Source: an uncultured Bacteroidota bacterium
GTDB taxonomy: Bacteria; Bacteroidota; Bacteroidia; Chitinophagales; Chitinophagaceae
Length of the DNA: 5,107 bases
Assembly: GCA_946887345.1 (NCBI GenBank)
Contig: CAMPKR010000202.1
Location: 1 to 5,107, forward strand
Direction of reading: 5' to 3'
Shown here: in pieces, positions 1 to 5,107 of the stretch
How the letters are laid out: every line of letters begins with the position of its first letter
How positions within the stretch are numbered: the stretch's first letter is position 1
The notes under the pieces: generated by a model
What the model was told of the DNA's origin: nothing
Seen by the model: the letters and a program-made list of their open reading frames with translations, nothing else
Database searches by the model: none
Program-made: the position numbers and the translations under genes

Positions 1-4
1 AAAG

Positions 5-107
5 CGGTAACAAAACCGGTAATGAGCGGTAAAGAATCGGTAACAAAAAAACAAGGAATTCAGTATCGGCGCGGCTTTCCGCCTGCTCGAAACTTCAAAA
101 CCGGTAA
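5..107. repeat. Cluster of CGGTAA repeats, roughly helically phased
   Basis: The hexamer CGGTAA occurs five times on the plus strand, starting at 5, 17, 27, 38 and 102. The first four are spaced 12, 10 and 11 bases apart, close to one DNA turn. Longer units are shared: CAAAACCGGTAAT is identical at 11-23 and 96-108, and CGGTAACAAAA is identical at 5-15 and 38-48. A short GC-rich hairpin (GCGG, loop CTTT, CCGC at 71-82) lies between the fourth and fifth copies. The cluster sits just past the stop codon of the minus-strand lipoprotein gene and continues to the left edge, so its full extent is unknown. It could be a degenerate tandem repeat or a set of protein-binding sites; the sequence alone does not decide. 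Confidence 0.6.
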
Positions 108-126
108 TAAAAAAATTATAGCAATC

Positions 127-603
127 TTAAGGCTCCCATTTATCAAAGGGGACATCGTAACCTGTAGCGCTTAGGCGGCGCTGGCCGGAGTTGTCTTTGG
201 TGATGCGGAGGGTATCGGTAGCTGCCAGCCTGTTCACAAAGTAATAGGCCATCACGGTATCGCCCAGGCCGTTATTGGGGTCATTTTCCACCTGGAAGCT
301 GCCTGGTACCGCGGTGATATTTAAGGTGAGGTCGGCACCGCTGCCCGTAACCCAGAAGCGGCAGGTGGTTTTTGAAGAGTAGTTGTTCTTAAATTCATAG
401 AGCACACTATCATGCTCCAGCCTGAATAGTAGTGTTTGGCTGTCTGTGGGATCTATGAGTTCGTAGAAGTCAAGCCACCTCATACCCAGGTGAGACAAAG
501 CGTCGCCCAGTGCGGAGCTCGCTGCAGGTGGCGCAGGAGGCGGGGTTTCATCCTTATTGCAGGCAAGGATCAGGAACAAGGGTATGAGTAACAGTTTTCG
601 CAT
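127..603 (-). CDS. Small lipoprotein of unknown function (paralogue 1)
   Basis: This encodes a 158-residue protein that I do not recognise by family. Residues 1-15 (MRKLLLIPLFLILAC) form a lipoprotein signal peptide: Arg-Lys, a hydrophobic core and a lipobox LAC with the lipidated Cys at 15. The mature protein should therefore be anchored in the cell envelope. A Pro/Ala-rich tether (about 20-30) follows. The body (31-155) has the pattern of a small beta-rich domain, with YEL-x-DP at 47-52, a TTC motif with Cys81, GSF-x-V around 101-105, and GLGDT at 112-116 leading into YYFVNR. It aligns end to end with the product of the next minus-strand gene upstream, at roughly four identities in ten by eye, so the two are tandem paralogues. 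The ATG at 601-603 is the natural start because it puts the signal peptide at the N-terminus. A terminator separates it from the gene upstream. No enzymatic motif is visible, and the cargo or ligand is unknown. Coding confidence is high; function is open. Confidence 0.9.
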   Translation of the reverse strand: MRKLLLIPLFLILACNKDETPPPAPPAASSALGDALSHLGMRWLDFYELIDPTDSQTLLFRLEHDSVLYEFKNNYSSKTTCRFWVTGSGADLTLNITAVPGSFQVENDPNNGLGDTVMAYYFVNRLAATDTLRITKDNSGQRRLSATGYDVPFDKWEP

Positions 604-627
604 CTGGCACTAAAATTAGGAAAAGAT

Positions 628-635
628 CAGAAGTA
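628..635 (-). promoter_or_regulatory. Weak candidate -7 box for lipoprotein 1
   Basis: On the minus strand this reads TACTTCTG, one mismatch from the Bacteroidota -7 consensus TAnnTTTG, and lies 24 bases before the ATG at 603. No convincing TTTG -33 element sits at the expected distance; a TTG at 651-653 is only 15 bases away. Only about 60 bases separate the upstream terminator from the ATG, so an independent promoter would have to lie about here. The alternative is read-through of the terminator. Confidence 0.25.
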
Positions 636-664
636 TAGTGTATATATTAACAAGACATTGGCGC

Positions 665-695
665 AAGAAAAAAGTGCACCTGTTCTGGGTGCACT
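665..695 (-). terminator. Intrinsic terminator after lipoprotein 2
   Basis: Read on the minus strand this is a perfect 8-bp stem, AGTGCACC (695-688) with GGTGCACT (680-673), around a 7-base loop, followed directly by TTTTTCTT (672-665). The plus-strand reading has no T run after the stem, so the terminator is directional. It lies 65 bases past the stop codon of the lipoprotein gene at 761-1234 and should end the E1-lipoprotein transcript before the second lipoprotein gene. Confidence 0.85.
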
Positions 696-760
696 AATAT
701 AAAGTCAGTATGTTTATGTTTTGCCTGGCAATGCGCGAATGTATTTAAGGTTTGTTTTAG

Positions 761-1234
761 CTACTTTCTATGGAAAATTACATTGTATTCCTTTGACGTT
801 AAATGTAGGCCACCTGTATCATCTTTAGAAATGCAAATGGTATCCTGAACCGCCACTCTGTTTATGAAGTAATAGTCTAAAGTTGTGTCACCTAAGCCAG
901 TAATAGTATCATTCATTACCTCAAATGAACCGCTTTTAGCTCTCATGCATACTGAGGGTTTTGCAAACTCACCCCCAGCCCAATAGAGGCATGTGGTGCG
1001 AGAGGCGTAATTGATATTCTTGTATTCCAGCACAGTACTATCGGCAACTAATTTGAACAGCACCTGATTTCCATCTGAAGGATCGAAAAGTTCATACAGC
1101 ACATGAAATTTCAGACCCGTGTACTCCAGAGCATCGTTCAGCGTCGGTGATTGTTCTTCGGGTAAGGGAACAGGTTTTTTGTCCTGTACGCAAGCTATCA
1201 TTGATAACATGAGTATAATAAGCAGTAAGCGCAT
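761..1234 (-). CDS. Small lipoprotein of unknown function (paralogue 2), in operon with E1
   Basis: This encodes 157 residues starting from the ATG at 1232-1234. The frame also extends two codons upstream to a TTG at 1240, but the ATG places MRLLLIILMLSMIAC exactly in register with the paralogue, with the lipobox Cys at 15 in both. The protein is predicted to be exported, lipidated and anchored in the envelope. After a Pro/Glu-rich tether (about 19-30) the body matches paralogue 1: LNDAL at 32-36, LYEL-x-DP at 46-52, NYASRTTC ending at Cys82, GSFEV at 102-106, GLGDT at 113-117, YYFINR and a closing KDDTGG turn. It has two extra cysteines (96 and 134). The family is not recognised. Only nine bases separate it from the stop of the upstream E1 gene, so the two are probably co-transcribed and possibly translationally coupled. 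Three sampled rows are about 43% GC, against about 55% in two sampled rows of paralogue 1. Confidence 0.88.
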   Translation of the reverse strand: MRLLLIILMLSMIACVQDKKPVPLPEEQSPTLNDALEYTGLKFHVLYELFDPSDGNQVLFKLVADSTVLEYKNINYASRTTCLYWAGGEFAKPSVCMRAKSGSFEVMNDTITGLGDTTLDYYFINRVAVQDTICISKDDTGGLHLTSKEYNVIFHRK

Positions 1235-1243
1235 ATTCAAGTT

Positions 1244-3637
1244 TTATTCCGCCATCATCTCCTCTATCACCGCAGCTATGTCTTCAGCATTCGGTTTAGA
1301 GAAGTAGTCACCGTCGGTGGCATAGGCGGGGCGGTGCGCCTGGGCGGTAATGGTGCGTGGCGCAGCATCCAGCCATCGGTAGGCATTCTGCTTTTCTATC
1401 ACCTGCTGGAACATGTAGGCAGAGGCTCCACCCGGTACGTCCTCATCTATGAACACGATGCGGCCGCTCTTCTTCAGGGATTCCACTATCATGCTGTTCA
1501 CGTCGAAAGGCAACAGGGTGCGCACGTCTATTACTTCACAGCTAATACCCTGCGGCTCCAGGTAGTTCACGATGGCCTCTTCTATCACACGCAGCGTAGA
1601 ACCATAAGAAACGATAGTGATATCCTCCCCTTCGCGTATCACTTCCGGTATACCGAAAGGCACTGTGTATGATTCGAGGTTGGCAGGCAGTTGTTCTTTG
1701 AGGCGGTAACCGTTGAGGCATTCTATAACGATGCCCGGTTCGTCGCTTTGCAGGAGAGTATTGTACATTCCGGCGGCCTGGGTCATGTTACGCGGCACAC
1801 ATAGGTACATACCACGCAGGCTGTTGATCATCATACCGATTGGTGAGCCTGAATGCCAGATGCCTTCCAGCCTGTGGCCACGGGTGCGGATGATGAGGGG
1901 ACATTTCTGTCCGCCGCGGGTGCGGTATTGCAGTGTAGCTACATCATCGCTCAGCGGCTGAAGGGCATACAGTAAGTAGTCTAAATATTGTATTTCGGCT
2001 ATAGGGCGGAGACCGCGCATGGCCATGCCTATACCCTGCCCTACTATGCTGGCCTCGCGTATCCCTGTATCAAAGATGCGGAGATCGCCGTATTTCTCTT
2101 GCAGACCTGCAAAGCCCTGGTTCACGTCACCTATCTTACCGAGGTCCTCACCAAAGGCAAAGACAGCAGGGTTGGAAGCGAAGGTGAGATCGAAGAACTT
2201 GTTCAGTATCTCGTAGCCATTCAGTACCGGGCTGTCGTCGGCTGTTTCTGCTTTTACCTCAGGCACCTTCATCGCCGACCAGGCAGATTCAGAGTGCAGG
2301 TGTGAAGAGAATTTATCGCGGTTGTCTTGAAGTAAGTTGTCGTAAAAGGTGCGCAGGTTGCGGACGGCATCACCATTGCCGTTGTGCATATGCAGCACGC
2401 GGCGCAGGGTTTGCATCACATCCTTACGGATAGGTTCTTTTATAGCGGCGAGGCTTTGTGCCAGTTCTGCTATTGCAGTAGCGTTGTCGCCACCTTCGTA
2501 TACCAGTTGGTTGCAGAGCGTGACAGCCTGCTGCACCTGGTTGCGAATAGGGGTAATGAAAGCGTCCCAGGCGCGCTGCTTGGCTGCGCGGGCTTCGGCT
2601 TTTGCTTCTTCGCCTATCTTATCCAGTTCTTCTTCGGTAGCTATGCTGTTGTTCAGCAGAAACTCCTCCATCTTCACGATGCAATCGAATTCCTTTTCCC
2701 ACTCAAGGCGCTCTTTGCTTTTGTAGCGCTCGTGCGAGCCGGAAGTAGAGTGACCCTGCGGCTGTGTTACTTCCTGAACGTGGAAGATGGCGGGTATATG
2801 GGTTTCGCGGATGCGATTGATACCCTGCTGGAAGGTCTGCACCATACCGGCATAGTCCCAGCCCTTCACTTTATAAATGTTGATACCACCGGCGGAATCA
2901 TTCCATTGCATGCCGGCCAGTGCTTCAGAAATTGAATTCTTAGTTGTCTGGTATTTGCGGGGAACAGAGATACCATAGCCATCATCCCAAACAAATATTG
3001 CCAATGGCACTTGCAGCACGCCAGCAGCATTCACCGATTCCCAGAAAAGCCCTTCGGAAGTAGAAGCATCGCCGATGGTACAGAACACAACTTCATTTCC
3101 CTTCTTTGTAAATTTTTCAAAACCTTTTTGCAGCTCGGACACGTTGCGATACATCTTGGATGCAAAGGCAAGACCCAGCGCGCGGACCATTTGTCCTGCT
3201 GTTGGTGAAATATCTGATGAAGACTGGGGAGCGGCAGTAAGGTCTTTCCAGTCGCCGTCATCATCCAGGAAACGGGTACCATAGTGACCGTTCATCATGC
3301 GGCCTGCTGTGGATGGTTCCTGGTCCAGGTCGGGGTTAGCGTAGAGCTGTGCGAAGAACTTTTCGATATTGCTCATACCTGTTGCAAACATGAGTGTCTG
3401 ATCGCGGTAGTATCCGGAGCGTACATCGCCCGGTTTTACACATTTGGCAGCAGCTATCTGCGCCAGTTCCTTGCCATCGCCAAAGATGCCGAACTTGGCT
3501 TTGCCCGTAAGCACTTCGCGGCGGCCCATAAGGCTGGCCTCGCGGCTGGCTACGGCCATACGGTAATCATCCAGCACTTCCTTTTTGAACTCTTCAAAAG
3601 ATAAGCGCGCGTCTTTGGTCGGTGAGGCTTGCAGCAT
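1244..3637 (-). CDS. Fused E1 alpha/beta subunit of a 2-oxoacid dehydrogenase complex (ThDP-dependent)
   Basis: The 797-residue product carries both E1 halves in one chain. In the family, E1 decarboxylates a 2-oxoacid using thiamine diphosphate and passes the acyl group to the lipoyl arm of E2, in the cytoplasm. Alpha half, about 1-365: GRMMNGHYG at 112-120; ThDP/Mg motif G189-D190 with E195 and N203, ending D219-G220-Y221 (29 residues from D190, as in branched-chain E1 alpha); and the phosphorylation-loop-like GHSTSGS with H296-S297. Residues about 366-465 are an extra helical, Ala/Glu-rich linker. Beta half, about 470-797: FGEDLG at 495-500, ThDP-activating Glu E528 in IREASIVG, AEIQYLDY at 547-554, active-site-type H595 in WHSGS, then a transketolase C-terminal domain (about 660-790, with RTLLPFD at 706-712). 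The loop and the AEIQ stretch resemble branched-chain enzymes more than pyruvate enzymes, but the substrate is not proven. No E2 or E3 gene is present. The ATG at 3635-3637 follows a good -7 box. Confidence 0.95.
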   Translation of the reverse strand: MLQASPTKDARLSFEEFKKEVLDDYRMAVASREASLMGRREVLTGKAKFGIFGDGKELAQIAAAKCVKPGDVRSGYYRDQTLMFATGMSNIEKFFAQLYANPDLDQEPSTAGRMMNGHYGTRFLDDDGDWKDLTAAPQSSSDISPTAGQMVRALGLAFASKMYRNVSELQKGFEKFTKKGNEVVFCTIGDASTSEGLFWESVNAAGVLQVPLAIFVWDDGYGISVPRKYQTTKNSISEALAGMQWNDSAGGINIYKVKGWDYAGMVQTFQQGINRIRETHIPAIFHVQEVTQPQGHSTSGSHERYKSKERLEWEKEFDCIVKMEEFLLNNSIATEEELDKIGEEAKAEARAAKQRAWDAFITPIRNQVQQAVTLCNQLVYEGGDNATAIAELAQSLAAIKEPIRKDVMQTLRRVLHMHNGNGDAVRNLRTFYDNLLQDNRDKFSSHLHSESAWSAMKVPEVKAETADDSPVLNGYEILNKFFDLTFASNPAVFAFGEDLGKIGDVNQGFAGLQEKYGDLRIFDTGIREASIVGQGIGMAMRGLRPIAEIQYLDYLLYALQPLSDDVATLQYRTRGGQKCPLIIRTRGHRLEGIWHSGSPIGMMINSLRGMYLCVPRNMTQAAGMYNTLLQSDEPGIVIECLNGYRLKEQLPANLESYTVPFGIPEVIREGEDITIVSYGSTLRVIEEAIVNYLEPQGISCEVIDVRTLLPFDVNSMIVESLKKSGRIVFIDEDVPGGASAYMFQQVIEKQNAYRWLDAAPRTITAQAHRPAYATDGDYFSKPNAEDIAAVIEEMMAE

Positions 3638-3667
3638 AATAGAATTTCTATATGTTTCGGAACGTTA

Positions 3668-3675
3668 CAAAGGTA
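3668..3675 (-). promoter_or_regulatory. Candidate -7 box of the E1 operon promoter
   Basis: On the minus strand this reads TACCTTTG, an exact match to the Bacteroidota -7 consensus TAnnTTTG used by the phylum's primary sigma factor. It lies 30 bases before the E1 ATG, which predicts a start of transcription near 3661 and a leader of about 25 bases. The -33 position, about 19 bases upstream, falls in a T-rich run (TTTT rather than TTTG), so the match there is imperfect. Confidence 0.6.
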
Positions 3676-3693
3676 ATTTGTAAAGTAAAAAGT

Positions 3694-3719
3694 AAAAAGA
3701 AAAAGGCAAAACAGTTGCC
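3694..3719 (-). terminator. Terminator-like hairpin upstream of the E1 promoter
   Basis: Read on the minus strand, GGCAA (3719-3715), a 5-base loop and TTGCC (3709-3705) form a short stem followed by TTTTTCTTTTT (3704-3694). This has the shape of an intrinsic terminator, but the stem is only 5 bp and no minus-strand gene is visible upstream. It may insulate the E1 promoter from upstream transcription, act as an attenuator if a second start lies further upstream, or be chance in AT-rich DNA. Confidence 0.35.
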
Positions 3720-3774
3720 ACTTAATGAAAAGATAAGAAGTAAAGCCCAAAGGGAGAAATGTAAAATTCTTTGA

Positions 3775-3808
3775 ATGCCTGCGCAGTAAATGAAAAGAAG
3801 GCAGGCAT
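3775..3808. repeat. Perfect 8-bp inverted repeat in the divergent gap
   Basis: ATGCCTGC at 3775-3782 is exactly complementary to GCAGGCAT at 3801-3808, with an 18-base A/G-rich spacer. No T run follows on either strand, so it is not an intrinsic terminator. It lies about 100 bases upstream of the E1 -7 box and about 130 bases before the small plus-strand frame. That position would suit an operator or an RNA leader structure, but no regulator is identified. Confidence 0.5.
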
Positions 3809-3864
3809 AAGGTAGAATTAAAAAATTTGTCAGCTGCCCTGAGAATGTATTCCTGAAAACCAAC

Positions 3865-3906
3865 TTCGGCGGTTAATTCATGTTAAAACTCATGTAATCT
3901 GCCGAA
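3865..3906. repeat. Inverted repeat flanking two TCATGT copies
   Basis: TTCGGC (3865-3870) pairs with GCCGAA (3901-3906) and extends by two more pairs, one of them G-T. The interior holds TCATGTTA (3878-3885) and TCATGTAA (3890-3897), direct repeats 12 bases apart. It ends 34 bases before the ATG at 3941. It might be an operator or leader element for that frame, but the stem is short and the loop long, so chance is not excluded. Confidence 0.25.
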
Positions 3907-3940
3907 ATATGCGTAAATTACTAAGTGTAAAACAGGGCTT

Positions 3941-4099
3941 ATGGAAGCACTACTCTTAATGGGCATTTCGGGTGGCGAATGGCTGCCTTTGCTGGCGATA
4001 ATGGTAGCCCCTATGGCGCTACTACTTACTGCGGAATGGATAGTGGACCGCGTGGAACAAATTATACAACGCCGGCAGGATATTCACCTGCAGCGCTAG
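3941..4099 (+). CDS. Small single-pass membrane peptide (52 aa), hypothetical
   Basis: An ATG at 3941 opens a 52-codon frame ending in TAG at 4097-4099. The peptide starts MEALLLMGISGGEW, continues with a hydrophobic stretch (about residues 14-30, ending ALLLT) and finishes with a charged, amphipathic tail (31-52) holding Arg 37, 44, 45 and 52. That is the layout of a one-pass small membrane protein, and by the positive-inside rule the tail would be cytoplasmic. No lipobox or cleavage site is apparent. I do not recognise a family. Local base composition is gene-like and richer in GC than the gap before it, which supports coding. No Shine-Dalgarno is seen, which is normal in Bacteroidota. It ends 83 bases before the next gene, which seems to have its own promoter. 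It could still be a chance frame. Confidence 0.5.
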   Translation: MEALLLMGISGGEWLPLLAIMVAPMALLLTAEWIVDRVEQIIQRRQDIHLQR

Positions 4100-4120
4100 G
4101 CCAAATCATCCCTTTTTTCA

Positions 4121-4154
4121 GGCGATCTGTCCTGTTTTAACGGCTATGGTCGCC
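4121..4154. repeat. Inverted repeat next to the secreted-protein promoter
   Basis: GGCGATC (4121-4127) pairs with GGTCGCC (4148-4154), seven pairs including one T-G, around a 20-base spacer. The right arm ends one base before the TATCTTTG box and the repeat covers where a -33 element would lie. That would suit an operator, but it could equally be chance. Confidence 0.25.
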
Positions 4155-4155
4155 G

Positions 4156-4163
4156 TATCTTTG
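4156..4163 (+). promoter_or_regulatory. Candidate -7 box for the secreted T9SS protein
   Basis: TATCTTTG matches the Bacteroidota TAnnTTTG -7 consensus exactly and lies 19 bases before the ATG at 4183. The implied leader is only about 12 bases. The expected -33 region (about 4133-4136) reads TGTT, a poor match to TTTG. The box makes it likely that this gene is transcribed independently of the small frame upstream. Confidence 0.5.
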
Positions 4164-4182
4164 CTGTAAGAAATTGCGTTTT

Positions 4183-5107
4183 ATGAAAAAGATATTTACA
4201 ACTCTATCGATCTTTTTGAGTTCAGTGGCAATGGGACAAACGCCATGTGATTCCCTGGATATAAATGTCAGCTACTATCCTTTTTCCGACAGTCTGTTAC
4301 AGGTACATGTTATCAACAATAGTTCGGGCTGGTATTTCAACTATCCGCAATTCACCATACTGGACACGAATGCTGATACCGTGGCACATGAGCAGGTGAA
4401 CTTCTTTGGTATAGGCCAGGAATCATTGCATTCACCCGAGGTGTATCCCGGCATGCCTCCGGCTAATACATTCAACGGCCCACTTCTACTCTACTATGTA
4501 ACTGTAGACTCTTATGCTGTGTGTACGTGGAATATGAACTTTGATCTCTGCCCGGACAGCTGCACGATGTTTTTCCCACATTTTGGCAATAGCGGCAGCC
4601 AGACGGTTACGGGTTCTGCAAGCTGGGAAGTAATAGATATCGGTTCACAGGTGGTGGCTTCCGGCACCTTCACGCTGGACAGCAATACACAGTATGTAAC
4701 CGACAGTGCCTGCTTAAGCGCCGGTGACTATACATTGAAAGTAACAGACATTAACCTGAGTCTCGGCGGCCAGAAGACAACGGGGATCAGCAGTAACTGG
4801 TATGTAGCAGGACCGCAGGTAGCCTTCAACGATCCTTTTGAGAATATTCAGCTGAACCTCTACGAGGCCTGTCAGCAGACCACTAAGGTGAAGGCGCCGA
4901 TAAAGAATGAGCAATCAGTAAGCATTTACTCATACGAGGACAATATTCATATCAGCAGCCTTACAGGCAAGGCTATCGGGGAAGTAAGGATCTGTTCTGT
5001 TGATGGCAGAACTGTGCGGAAAGAAAAGATCGGCAAACAGCAGCATATCATCAATATGGCTTCTTACTCTTACGGTGTGTATATAATAAAGGTGGTGAGC
5101 GAAGGTA
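4183..5107 (+). CDS. Secreted protein with T9SS-type C-terminal sorting domain (3' end cut by window)
   Basis: The frame is open from the ATG at 4183 to the window end, 308 codons plus one base. Residues 1-18 (MKKIFTTLSIFLSSVAMG) are a Sec signal peptide, with cleavage likely just before or after Gln19. The body (about 20-240) is rich in Thr, Ser, Asp, Tyr and Asn, beta-rich in pattern, with Cys at 22, 114, 123, 127, 177 and 230; it has no enzymatic motif that I recognise. Residues about 246-308 look like a type A C-terminal sorting domain: a strand ending in HISS, then EVRICSVDGRTVRKEKIG, then INMASYSYGVYIIKVV. In Bacteroidota this tail sends proteins through the type IX system to the cell surface or outside, with removal of the tail. 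The usual YPNP opening is absent (SIYSYEDN instead). Because such domains normally end a few residues after the GVYIIKV strand, probably only a few codons are missing. A surface or secreted role is well supported; its ligand is unknown. Confidence 0.88.
   Translation, partial: MKKIFTTLSIFLSSVAMGQTPCDSLDINVSYYPFSDSLLQVHVINNSSGWYFNYPQFTILDTNADTVAHEQVNFFGIGQESLHSPEVYPGMPPANTFNGPLLLYYVTVDSYAVCTWNMNFDLCPDSCTMFFPHFGNSGSQTVTGSASWEVIDIGSQVVASGTFTLDSNTQYVTDSACLSAGDYTLKVTDINLSLGGQKTTGISSNWYVAGPQVAFNDPFENIQLNLYEACQQTTKVKAPIKNEQSVSIYSYEDNIHISSLTGKAIGEVRICSVDGRTVRKEKIGKQQHIINMASYSYGVYIIKVVSEG

Larger units (their letters stand above)
3638..3940. other. Divergent intergenic region, AT-rich, no convincing gene
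   Basis: This 303-base gap separates the minus-strand E1 gene from the plus-strand small frame. It holds the E1 promoter candidate, an AT-rich stretch with short AAAGTAA repeats (about 3680-3705), a terminator-like hairpin (3694-3719), a perfect 8-bp inverted repeat (3775-3808) and a weaker one (3865-3906). Minus-strand open frames across it begin at TTG, read as runs of Phe and Leu from A-rich DNA, and would cross the promoter, so I do not call them. I see no clear TAnnTTTG box on the plus strand for the small frame at 3941. Confidence 0.7.

Noticed and set aside
71..82. GCGG-CTTT-CCGC hairpin as terminator of lipoprotein 1
   Set aside because: The stem is only 4 bp and the nearest T run on the minus strand is about 20 bases beyond it, so it lacks the form of an intrinsic terminator.
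1..174. Plus-strand open frame from the left edge to TAG at 172-174 (57 codons), possible 3' end of a convergent gene
   Set aside because: It is Lys-rich from A-rich repeat DNA, overlaps the 3' end of a well-supported lipoprotein gene by 48 bases and shows no domain. It cannot be excluded without the left flank.
1235..1240. TTG at 1238-1240 as the start of lipoprotein 2
   Set aside because: The ATG at 1232-1234 aligns exactly with the start and lipobox spacing of the paralogue, so the two upstream codons are probably not translated.
1334..3604. Many plus-strand open frames opposite the E1 gene
   Set aside because: The minus-strand frame encodes a complete E1 with all key residues; the opposite frames are Cys, Arg and His-rich shadows.
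3550..3750. Minus-strand 66-codon frame overlapping the E1 start
   Set aside because: It starts at TTG, overlaps the E1 N-terminus in another frame and has no gene-like features.
3648..3863. Minus-strand 71-codon hydrophobic frame in the gap
   Set aside because: It starts at TTG, its Phe/Leu content is what A-rich DNA gives on the other strand, and it runs across the E1 promoter and a hairpin.

Overview
The window looks like an ordinary chromosomal stretch from a member of the Bacteroidota, most likely in or near the Chitinophagales (the phylum is well supported, the order is a guess). Four signs point that way: short lipoproteins with a Cys-15 lipobox, a secreted protein ending in a type IX secretion (T9SS) C-terminal sorting domain, promoter-like TAnnTTTG boxes instead of sigma-70 boxes, and no clear Shine-Dalgarno sequences. 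A single-chain E1 alpha-beta 2-oxoacid dehydrogenase also fits. Base composition is moderate, close to half GC in the genes, with AT-rich gaps.

Left side, minus strand, in transcription order: a candidate promoter (3668-3675) precedes a fused thiamine-diphosphate-dependent E1 dehydrogenase (3637 to 1244). Nine bases after its stop comes a small lipoprotein gene (1234 to 761), followed by a strong intrinsic terminator (665-695). Beyond that lies a second lipoprotein gene (603 to 127), clearly a paralogue of the first. Its 3' flank carries a cluster of CGGTAA repeats spaced about one helical turn apart (5-107). E1 plus lipoprotein 2 therefore looks like a bicistronic operon; the other lipoprotein is probably a separate unit or is reached by read-through.

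Right side, plus strand: a 303-base divergent gap (3638-3940) holds the E1 promoter and several inverted repeats. A 52-codon frame (3941-4099) encodes a possible one-pass membrane peptide. A secreted T9SS-type protein then starts at 4183 behind its own TAnnTTTG box and runs off the window end, probably only a few codons short of complete.

No mobile element, RNA gene or CRISPR array was seen, and there is no clear evidence of a new multi-gene system. The points most worth checking are the paired lipoproteins of unknown function (one in apparent operon with E1), the extra helical segment between the E1 alpha and beta halves, the phased CGGTAA cluster, and the small membrane peptide.
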